From contig CP067379.1 of assembly GCA_019565575.1 (NCBI GenBank), positions 2,914,001 to 2,978,000 on the forward strand: 64,000 nt of DNA. The letters are read 5' to 3'. This document shows, in pieces, positions 56,927 to 64,000 of the stretch. This DNA comes from Flavobacterium covae (GTDB lineage Bacteria > Bacteroidota > Bacteroidia > Flavobacteriales > Flavobacteriaceae). Position 1 is the stretch's first letter; each line of letters starts with the position of its first letter. Position numbers and translations under genes: made by a program. The notes beneath the pieces were generated by a model, which was not told the DNA's origin, searched no databases, and was given only the letters and a program-made list of their open reading frames with translations.

Positions 56927-57540
56927 TTATTTAAACTCGTTTATCACTTCGTTTAGCTCTAGACGTGATTTAGATCTTACATGAGGTTGGTTTCCATCTT
57001 TTTGATCTCTTTTTCCTATTGCTACTGCAAATAAAGGCTGATAATCTTTTAATCCTAATATTTTTTTATAAGCATCTGTTTCTATTCCTTCCATAGGAGT
57101 TGAATCAATTCCTAAACTGGCACAAGCTGATAAAAAATACCCTAATGATAAGTATACTTGATTTTTCATCCAAGATTTTATTTCTTCTTCTGGAAGAGGT
57201 TTTAAATATTGTTTGTAATACCCTGTTGCGCCTTCTGGTAATTTGTTTTCTATTTTTTTTCAAATTTTTCTTCAAATTTTTGTACATCATCAATTACACT
57301 AAACACTACCGTATGGCTTGACTCTAAAACTCTTGAGGCATTAAAATAGGATGCTTCTGCCAAAAGTTTTTTTATCTCTGTATTTGATACAAATGTAAAA
57401 TGCCAAGGTTGACTATTAATAGAGGATGGTGACAAGTTTAATATTGATTTTAATTTTTCAATCATTTCTAATGAAATTTTTTCATTAGGATCGTATTTTT
57501 TTGTAGTGTAGCGTTCTTTTGCTAATTCTAGAAAATTCAT
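56927..57540 (-). CDS. Nitroreductase, NfsB-like (frame break)
   Basis: 204 residues once one A is restored in the run at 57252-57259. FMN-dependent NAD(P)H oxidoreductase: MNFLELAKERYTTKKYDPNE, SPSSINSQPWHFTFVSNTE, ATGYYKQYLKPLPEEEIKS, then ASLGIDSTPMEGIETDAY and LFAVAIGKRD. Reduces nitroaromatics or quinones. Divergent from the HxlR-type regulator, with a palindromic operator candidate between them. Confidence 0.9.
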
Positions 57541-57558
57541 GTTTATTTATTTTAATTA

Positions 57559-57606
57559 AACTATACTTTTTATAGTTGCAAACATATTTATAGTTTTTTA
57601 TATTTG
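57559..57606. promoter_or_regulatory. Divergent promoter/operator region of nitroreductase and HxlR genes
   Basis: AACTATA-CTTTT-TATAGTT (57559-57577) is a perfect 7-5-7 palindrome. TATGTTTG on the minus strand (plus 57579-57586) and TATATTTG on the plus strand (57599-57606) are -7 elements facing away from each other. The palindrome lies over the expected nitroreductase start site, so a repressor there would block it. Confidence 0.6.
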
Positions 57607-57632
57607 CAATAACGGTCAAAAAGGATAGTAAA

Positions 57633-58001
57633 ATGTATAAAATAGATCATAAAAAATTTCCTTGTAGCACGAGTCTAACTATGAATTTTATAGGAGGTAA
57701 ATGGAAAGCTGTTATCTTAATTCATCTTTTTAATAAAAAAAGGTATAACGAGCTACGAAAAGAAATACCTATGATAACGGAGAGAACTCTTAGTTTACAG
57801 TTAAAAGAGTTAGAAGAAGATGGTTTGATATCTAGAACTGTTTTTACGAATAAAGCTCCTTTAAAGGTAGAATATGAACTTACAGAATTAGGTAAAACAT
57901 TAATTCCTTTATTGAATGAAATTTCAAACTGGGGCAAATTTATTGCTGAAGAACACTTACGTATAAAAACAGAGCCTTGCACAACAATTCTTAAATCTTA
58001 A
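57633..58001 (+). CDS. HxlR-family (MarR-like) redox-sensing regulator
   Basis: 122 residues. Winged helix with MNFIGGKWKAVILIHLFNKK, RYNELRKEIPMITERTLSLQ and LKELEEDGLISRTVF; the N-terminal Cys in KKFPCSTSLT is the conserved thiol that senses electrophiles in HxlR/YodB proteins. It probably represses the divergent nitroreductase. Its end overlaps the 3' end of the ABC ATPase gene on the other strand. Confidence 0.9.
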   Translation: MYKIDHKKFPCSTSLTMNFIGGKWKAVILIHLFNKKRYNELRKEIPMITERTLSLQLKELEEDGLISRTVFTNKAPLKVEYELTELGKTLIPLLNEISNWGKFIAEEHLRIKTEPCTTILKS

Positions 58002-58669
58002 TTCTACCATCTTCCATGGTTATAATACGGTGTGTACGATTAGCAAAATCAGGATCATGTGTTACAATTAATAGGGTTTGATTGAATTCTTCCAGCTAAT
58101 TGATTAAAAATATCAAAGACGATATCACTATTTTTTTTATCTAGGTTACCTGTTGGTTCATCACCCATGATTATAACAGGTTTATTGATAAGTGCTCTAG
58201 CAATTGCGACTCGTTGTTTTTGTCCACCACTTAATTGATTGGGCATTTTTAATGCTTGTTCGTGCATATCCAATATACGCAAGTATTCCATTGCATTATA
58301 TTCTATTTCCTCTTCTGAAAGTTTAGCTAACTTGAGTCCTGGAAGCATTACGTTTCGTAATACACTAAATTCATTAAGTAAATAATGAAATTGAAATACA
58401 AATCCTATTTTTTCATTTCTAATTTGAGCTAATTCTTTATCTGTTTTATCTGTAATTAGTTGTTTATCCATTAAAATTTGTCCTTCATAATCAGTATCCA
58501 TAGTTGATAATAAATACAATAAAGTAGATTTTCCACAACCTGATTTTCCAACAATAGAAACGAATTGACCGTATTCTATTTGTAAATCAATTTCTTTAAG
58601 AACCTGTATACGTACAGGGTCATTGAAGTATTTTATTAGTTTTTTAGTTTCTAAAACAATATTATTCAT
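57991..58669 (-). CDS. ABC transporter ATPase, MacB/LolD-like (CTGAAG-type frame break)
   Basis: 225 residues once the base at 58089-58095 is removed, restoring LAEEFNQTLLIVTHDPDFAN and the end RIITMEDGRIKI. Walker A VGKSGCGKSTLL, Q-loop FVFQFHYLLNEFSVLRNV, signature NQLSGGQKQRVAIARAL, Walker B VIIMGDEPTGNLD and the switch His in LIVTHD. It powers the permease encoded just upstream in the same operon (stop and start share one base). Confidence 0.92.
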
Positions 58670-59926
58670 TATTTTCCTCTAATAATTTCTACTGGATCAA
58701 TTTTACTGGCTTTGAGTGCTGGAAACAGACCTGCTATAAAAGTAGTTAATAAAGCAAATGTAATTCCTATGATATAAAAAAGAGGGTTGTAATTAATTGG
58801 AAATGTTTTAACTGTAGGTAGAGCGGCTGTATTAAATGGAATTAGGTCTATAATGTTTGAAAAAACAAAACCTAAAAACAAACCTAAAACACCTCCTGTA
58901 ATTCCAATAACCATAGATAACAATATAAAAATCCATTTCACATCATTTCCTGAAAAGCCTGTTGCTTTTAGAATTGCAATGCTATCCATCTTTTCAAAAA
59001 TCATCATATTTAATATGTTATAGATTCCAAAACCTGCTACGATTAAAAGGACAATACCTACTGCATAGGATATAATACTTCTAATAGTAGTACCTGTTTC
59101 AAATTGTGAATTAGCTGTTTGATAATCTATTGTATCTGTTTCATATTTTATTTTATATTCTTTAGCTAAGACGGAGGCTTGTAAGATGTCATAAATTTTT
59201 ACTTGAATATCAGTAATATAGTTTTTGGGAACACCTAAAATTTTTTGAGCCATGGACAAAGAGGTATAACTGGTTATATCATCTATATCTGCAATACCTA
59301 TTTGAATAATTCCTACAATTTTCATAGAAGTTAAATTTCCTTTGGGTGTAGTAATTTTAAGAATATCTCCTTTTTTTAATAACATTTTATCAGATAAACC
59401 TTTCCCGATCACAATACTATTGTTTTGTTGTAAATCTTCTATTTTTCCTTCTATCATATAATCATTAAGAGCAAATAATTTTTGTTCTACTAGAACATCA
59501 ATACCGTTTACAACTCCAGAAATTTCTATTGTTCCAGAATTAAAAAAAAACAGGTGTATTAATCTTGGCTGCCACATCATATACACGGCTATCTTGCTTT
59601 AAACTCTGAATAATTGACTTAGCGTTGTAAATAGATTTTCCTCTATCTTTAGGTTTTATTGAATGAATGAAATTACTATGCTTTTTATATTCTTGATCAA
59701 TAGTTACAGGTTGATTTTGAGAAGGTTTTATTTCGTTATACAAACGAACATGCGGTGTACGATTAATAATTAAACCATCTAACAAATCGTTCATTCCATA
59801 CATAAAACTAACCAAAGTAATAAACATGGCAATTCCAAACATGACCCCTGCTCCTGCAATGATTGTTTGTTTGAGTCTAGAGCGCATTAAGTGTAGTGCT
59901 ATAGAAAAAATTAATTTACAATTCAT
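58669..59926 (-). CDS. ABC transporter permease, MacB/FtsX-like (frame break)
   Basis: 418 residues once one surplus T at about 59545 is removed. One N-terminal helix (AGAGVMFGIAMFITLVSFMY), a large periplasmic domain (SKQDSRVYDVAAKINTPVFF onward, with IVIGKGLSDKMLLKKGDIL), then three C-terminal helices: IISYAVGIVLLIVAGFGIYN, VKWIFILLSMVIGITGGVLG and LFYIIGITFALLTTFIAGLF. The end ALKASKIDPVEIIRGK is the MacB/FtsX signature. Sits between the adaptor and ATPase genes, each joined by a 1-nt overlap. Confidence 0.9.
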
Positions 59927-61008
59927 TACTCAGGTAAATAAATGATTTCATCTTCTTTTAATCCGCTCATTATTTCTACTTTTTGGTAATCTTTTAGTCC
60001 TGTTTTTATTTTTCTTTTTCGTTTTCCTTCACCAAAACGTATTGTTCTTCTACTAAATAATTCCTTGGTATAGTGAGTATATTTTTACGTGTTTGGATAA
60101 TAATATTTGCTTCCAGCAGTTAAGTTAGGATATAGTTTTTGTGGTGATTTTACAAAATGGGCTTCTATTTTAAATGTTCGTGAACGCACATCCATAATGG
60201 GATAAATTTTAGTAACAGTAGCTTGAAAAATTTTACCTTTATAACTATCCATTGTAACCCTTATTTTTTGACCAACTTGCACGCGTACCATATCATTTTC
60301 ATCTATATCTAACTCTAATATATAATTATCTTTTTTACCTACGATCGCTAGAGGTGTTTGTGGATTTACAACAGTTCCTTCTTTTACTAGAACATCAAAT
60401 AACTCGCCCGAAAAGGCACTTTTAACAGTAAAATCACTTTCTGTTTTTTGGTTTATTTTTAAGTTTATATTACTCCGATCTTGTTCATTTCGCAACTGAT
60501 TTTTTAATTGAGATAATTGTTTTATAGCCGTTTCGTAGGCTAATTTAGAATTTTTATAGGCTAACTCTACCTTTTCAAAATCAACTTCAGAAATAGCGTT
60601 ATACTCCTTAACATTTTTACTACGTTTGTAAAGTGATTCATCTAAAATTAATTTGTCCTTAGCACTTTGAATGCGTAATTCTGCTTCTGCTATTTTATCT
60701 TGGATATATCTCCCATTTTCTTGTGTGATTTCATACGATAAACGAGCATTTTCGGTGGCTAGATTAGCTTTTTCACTTTCTATTTGAAATAATGATTGTC
60801 CTTTTATAATAGGTTGTCCTGGTTTTACATTAATATATTGCAAAACACCTGTTACGGTACTAAAAACTATATATTGTTTGTCTGCCTTTACTACACCAGA
60901 AGCATAAACACTTTCTGTAACTGTTCCTTTTTCAGGTTTTATTTCTTTAGTTGCTTTTTTAGAGCAAGCAATAATAGAAAATAACGAAACCAGTAATATT
61001 TTTTTCAT
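59926..61008 (-). CDS. Membrane-fusion (HlyD/MacA-like) adaptor, two frame breaks
   Basis: 360 residues after correction (exactly 361 codons). Lipoprotein-like N-terminus ILLVSLFSIIACSKK; biotinyl-lipoyl-like strands GVLQYINVKPGQPIIKGQSL; a coiled-coil hairpin between about residues 75 and 180; barrel elements SDFTVKSAFSGELFDVLVKE and ILELDIDENDMVRVQVGQ. Breaks: a G inserted in CTGAAG at 60110-60116, and one T lost near 60044. It should link the inner-membrane ABC pair to an outer-membrane factor, which is not encoded here. First gene of the exporter operon. Confidence 0.9.
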
Positions 61009-61311
61009 TTAAGGTAATTAAATTCGAATGAATAAATTTACGAATTTTATTAGTTTTTATTAACCCAAACTAAGACTTTTCATTCTCTATTAAAAAAATA
61101 AGGCATATTATATATTCTTAAAGTGTATTAATAGAATTTAAAATCAGACAAACTTATATGGATAAAATTTCTTCTAAAAATAAGGTGAAAGTTTTTATAT
61201 AATTAGTTTTTTACTTTGTAACCAAATTTACAAACCTTTTAAGATTGTTCACAAATCTAATTAGAGGTATTGATAATAAATTTATTTATTATTTCTTTAC
61301 ATAAAAAATGT

Positions 61312-61581
61312 AATACCATTTTAACTTTGAAATTTCCTCATAATATTTTTTTAACCTTGAGGCTGTCCAAAAAGTTTGTAATCTTTCATTTCGACCAGAG
61401 GGAGATTCCTTGATCCTACAAAAGCAATAAGAATTAGTGTTGGTTCTCGATGCGCTTTGGGCTCGAACTAACGATGATTTCAATTATATACTCAACCGTT
61501 TGTTCGAGTTGTTTTAAAATAAAAAAACAGATCAAGAATTTCACTTTTTAATCTAGTATATTTTAAGTTTAAATGGTATTA
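61312..61581 (+). repeat. MITE-like element, copy C (complete)
   Basis: 270 bp with inverted ends TAATACCATTTTAAC and GTTTAAATGGTATTA (one mismatch). The interior has GAGGCTGTCCAAAAAGTTTG and the TTTCATTTCGACCAGAGGGA core. Same family as 23106-23378, opposite orientation. Confidence 0.75.
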
Positions 61582-61610
61582 ATTTCGGATAATAATCAAT
61601 TGATATAAAT

Positions 61611-61650
61611 AAAAAAGAGTATTGAAAATGTTTTTTCAATACTCTTTTTT
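61611..61650 (-). terminator. Terminator of the Lrp-type regulator
   Basis: AAAAAAGAGTATTGAAAA pairs with TTTTTCAATACTCTTTTTT across a short loop, about 50 bp beyond the stop codon. Confidence 0.7.
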
Positions 61651-61698
61651 AAAATTATTAATACTTATAATTTTACATCTCTCTAAAGATTGTGTGCA

Positions 61699-62151
61699 TT
61701 AATCTTTTTTATCATTAATACTTTCTTCTAAAGAAATCATGGTTTCTGTTCTATATACTCCATCAATATCATCAATCATGTAAATTACATCTTTAGCGTG
61801 TTTTGTATCTTTTGCTCTAATCTTACAAAAAATATTAAATTTTCCTGTTGTCACGTGAGCAACAGTTACAAATGGTATTTCATTAATTCTTTCTAAAACA
61901 AACTTGGTTTGTGATGTATTATTTAAAAATACTCCAACATAGGCAATAAACGAATAACCTAATTTTTCATAGTCTAATGTTAATGATGATCCTTGAATAA
62001 TACCAGCATCCTCTAGTTTTTTAACACGTACATGGACAGTTCCTGCTGAAATTAAAAGTTTTTTTGCAATGTCTGTAAATGGTATTCTCGTATTATCAAT
62101 TAACATATCAAGAATCTGATGATCAACCTCATCTAGTTTAAACTTACTCAT
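61699..62151 (-). CDS. Lrp/AsnC-family transcription regulator
   Basis: 150 residues. N-terminal helix-turn-helix: DEVDHQILDMLIDNTRIPFT, DIAKKLLISAGTVHVRVKKL, EDAGIIQGSSL. C-terminal RAM ligand-binding domain: YVGVFLNNTSQTKFVLERIN and VAHVTTGKFNIFCKIRAKDT. Responds to an amino acid or related metabolite; target genes unknown. Monocistronic. Confidence 0.92.
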   Translation of the reverse strand: MSKFKLDEVDHQILDMLIDNTRIPFTDIAKKLLISAGTVHVRVKKLEDAGIIQGSSLTLDYEKLGYSFIAYVGVFLNNTSQTKFVLERINEIPFVTVAHVTTGKFNIFCKIRAKDTKHAKDVIYMIDDIDGVYRTETMISLEESINDKKD

Positions 62152-62252
62152 ATAATTATTTCTTTGTTTGTGTTTTTATTTTTTAGTTTTTGTTTAAATA
62201 CGTCTAAAATATTACTTTTTAAGCACTCCATTTACAAAAATATTGTTAATGT

Positions 62253-63355
62253 TTACAGAAAAGTTAGTGTTTTTTTTAGTTTGGGATAGTTCCCTAATTC
62301 ATCTTGATATAACTCACCTTTTAAGTCGTAAACCTGATGTGCAAAACTTCTTTCTAGCTCTCCGATTTCTACGATCTCGGCTTCAAAATGAACCTTCTCA
62401 TCAAGAAGGGTTTCTTTATAGTGGGATGCAAATTTAGTAATAATATCTAAAGAATCATCTTTTATTCTAACATTTTTATAAATAAAATCATAAAAAACAA
62501 CTTTATTTTGCGGAATATTCAAATATTTGTTTAAATCTACTTTTGTCTTTTCTGAAGAAATAATACTTTCTAATGCTGTTATATAAGCTATAAAAATATA
62601 TTTTCTTGTTTCTTCTCTTTCATAATCATTTTGGTAATGTCCTGCTTCAAATAAAATAGTGGGTACTCCTGAATATTGAAAATAATCGCCAATGCAATTT
62701 AAGTTAAAAGCATCATCAAATCTACCTATTTGGCTGGGTATATATTTTTGTAATTCGTTATTCATTGCTAAAATAACCTCTACCGCACGTAATCTACATT
62801 CATTATATTCACAAGCTTCATTAAAAGAAGGTGCCAAAAAGAAACAGTTGCTGGCATACCTGAATCTCCTACTCCAAATATTGTTCGTTGATCGTGTAAA
62901 TTAAAGCAATAATGAGGTTTAATTTTTTCAAAAACTTTACGTAAAATTTTTGATTCAGGTTGCGTTAAAGTTATAGAATCTCTATTCAAATCCACCTGAT
63001 TTGCATTTTCTCTTGTATAGGCAAGTGCTCCGTCAGGATTAACTATAGGAATTATAAAAAAAGTACACGTTTTTGCTAACCTTTGAGCTAATGGTTCTTT
63101 TGAAGCTAAAAAGTTTAAAAAGTCAAACAATGCTTTAGTGGTTGTAGATTCATTTCCGTGCATTTGTGACCACATAAATATTTTTGTAGCTCCAGTTCCA
63201 AACTTAACAGAATAAATAGGACGTTCTTGAACAGATTGTCCCAATATTTCAATTTCAAAGTTTGAGTTTAATTGATCTAATATTGCTTCTAGGTGGGTAT
63301 TGGTAATATAACGCCCTGAAATACTTTTTTCTTTATAATCCGAATAAAATTTCAT
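62253..63355 (-). CDS. M14-family zinc carboxypeptidase (frame break)
   Basis: 367 residues once one T is restored near 62842 (5 T, 6 expected). Zinc ligands: MWSQMHGNESTTTKALFDFL supplies the His-x-x-Glu pair and CFNLHDQRTIFG the third His. The catalytic Glu is probably in TILFEAGHYQNDYEREETRK. Substrate Arg/Tyr region NPDGALAYTRENANQVDLNR. No signal peptide, so it is probably cytoplasmic. Removes a C-terminal residue from a peptide or a cell-wall fragment; substrate unknown. Confidence 0.87.
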
Positions 63356-63549
63356 TTGCTTTACTTGATTTTTTTAAAAAAAAAATTTAATTGAGACAGT
63401 CACATACCTCATCCAAGAAAAAATTTATTTTTTAAAATTCATCAAATTTAAGAACTTAAATTTTTCTCTTTATATATACTAAAGGCTATGTAAAAATCAA
63501 ATTAACAGAAATAGTGGTGATAATTTATTTTATATAAATTATCTAAAAA

Positions 63550-64000
63550 TTATTTGGTAAAACTATATTCAGGAACTTTACCTACGATTCCATTGAAATA
63601 GCTTTCTAAGATAGCAAAATCTTTTTCTCTGTCTCCAGAGGGTATCATTTTAGGAAAAGCAATAACTTGCTTATTTTTCCAATCAAAACCAATAGCAACA
63701 ATAGGAACATTTGCTTTTATAGCTATATAATAAAATCCCGTTTTCCATTCGGATACTTTTTTTCGAGTCCCTTCGGGTGAAATAGATAATCTAAATTCTT
63801 CTTTTTGTGAAAAGATTTTGGCAATTGCGTCTACTTTGTTTTCATTTTTAAAACGATTAAGAGGTTCTCCTCCTACCCATTTAAAATAATAACCAAAAGG
63901 AAATTTAAAAAGTTCTTTTTTAGCAACAAAATTAATATTAATACCTAATGAACCTCTTGTTAATAATCCTATATAAAAATCATGCCAACTAGTATGTGGA
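63550..64000 (-). CDS. PlsC-like 1-acyl-glycerol-phosphate acyltransferase, 5' end outside window
   Basis: The last 150 or so codons of a gene entering from the right edge. Readable as PHTSWHDFYIGLLTRGSLG (the HX4D acyltransferase motif I), FKFPFGYYFKWVGGEPLNRF, LSISPEGTRKKVSEWKTGFY (motif III, EGTR) and ANVPIVAIGFDWKNKQVIAF (motif IV), ending in VGKVPEYSFTK. These are the standard blocks of the PlsC/lysophospholipid acyltransferase family in membrane lipid synthesis. No frame break seen. No start codon is available in the window. Confidence 0.85.
   Translation of the reverse strand, partial: PHTSWHDFYIGLLTRGSLGININFVAKKELFKFPFGYYFKWVGGEPLNRFKNENKVDAIAKIFSQKEEFRLSISPEGTRKKVSEWKTGFYYIAIKANVPIVAIGFDWKNKQVIAFPKMIPSGDREKDFAILESYFNGIVGKVPEYSFTK

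Larger units (their letters stand above)
61009..61698. other. 690-bp spacer with a complete MITE copy and a terminator
   Basis: No gene. Contains the MITE-like copy at 61312-61581 and the Lrp terminator at 61611-61650; the rest is AT-rich and probably holds the exporter promoter. Short reading frames within the MITE are repeated in other copies and are not genes. Confidence 0.55.

Noticed and set aside
57100..57321. Small genes on both strands within the nitroreductase region
   Set aside because: They are shadow frames created by the indel in the A run near 57255; the nitroreductase frame explains the region.
58338..58345. CTGGAAG in the ABC ATPase gene as another error site
   Set aside because: Here it encodes MLPGLKLAK in an unbroken frame, so it is probably genuine.

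Overview
This is a low-GC window from a member of the Bacteroidota, most likely a Flavobacteriaceae species (Flavobacterium or a close relative). The evidence is fused secDF, a fused alpha/beta E1 of the 2-oxoacid dehydrogenase type, a YtxJ-type bacillithiol protein, several TAnnTTTG promoter elements typical of the phylum, and the very AT-rich spacers.

Region 1 (1-11043, all minus strand) is a compact defence operon. In transcription order it holds an HTH controller, an Eco57I/AcuI-type restriction-methylation enzyme (995 aa), a separate adenine methyltransferase, an OLD-family nuclease plus UvrD-like helicase pair (Gabija-like), and an archaeo-eukaryotic primase / SF2 helicase protein of the TOTE type that runs off the left edge. 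Gaps are 25 bp or less and several genes overlap. An IS982-type element (11146-12070) sits upstream. Beyond it lies a diverged scrap of the methyltransferase 3' end.

Region 2 (12.6-40.8 kb) holds metabolism and stress genes: a gluzincin-like exported protein, E1 alpha-beta, katG, a YaeR-type VOC protein, a DJ-1/PfpI protein, a Crp/Fnr regulator, an AraC-AhpD-DoxX-OsmC cluster, a dicarboxylate symporter, aroC, glyA, fahA, a lipoprotein, pheT, an outer-membrane barrel, and msrB-msrA-ytxJ. Region 3 (41.3-64 kb) is core: a CsaA-like protein, secDF, mdh, a decayed IS1182 copy, gyrB, asnB, a NUDIX gene divergent from pyrE, a DEAD-box helicase, a pentapeptide-repeat protein, nitroreductase/HxlR, a MacAB-like exporter, an Lrp regulator, an M14 carboxypeptidase and a partial plsC-like gene at the right edge.

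Many genes, including essential ones such as gyrB and secDF, are broken by 1-bp indels. Most lie in homopolymers and look like sequencing errors. Ten share one signature: a G inserted into CTGAAG, giving CTGGAAG (CTTCCAG on the other strand). CTGAAG is the recognition sequence of Eco57I and AcuI, the family to which the R-M system in this window belongs. The simplest reading is that the resident methylase modifies CTGAAG and the modified site is systematically miscalled. The sequence would then carry an imprint of its own restriction system.

Repeats include a ~270-bp MITE-like family with TAATACCATTTAAAC terminal repeats, and a hairpin-repeat family whose ends resemble the IS1182 termini. I saw no rRNA, tRNA or CRISPR array.
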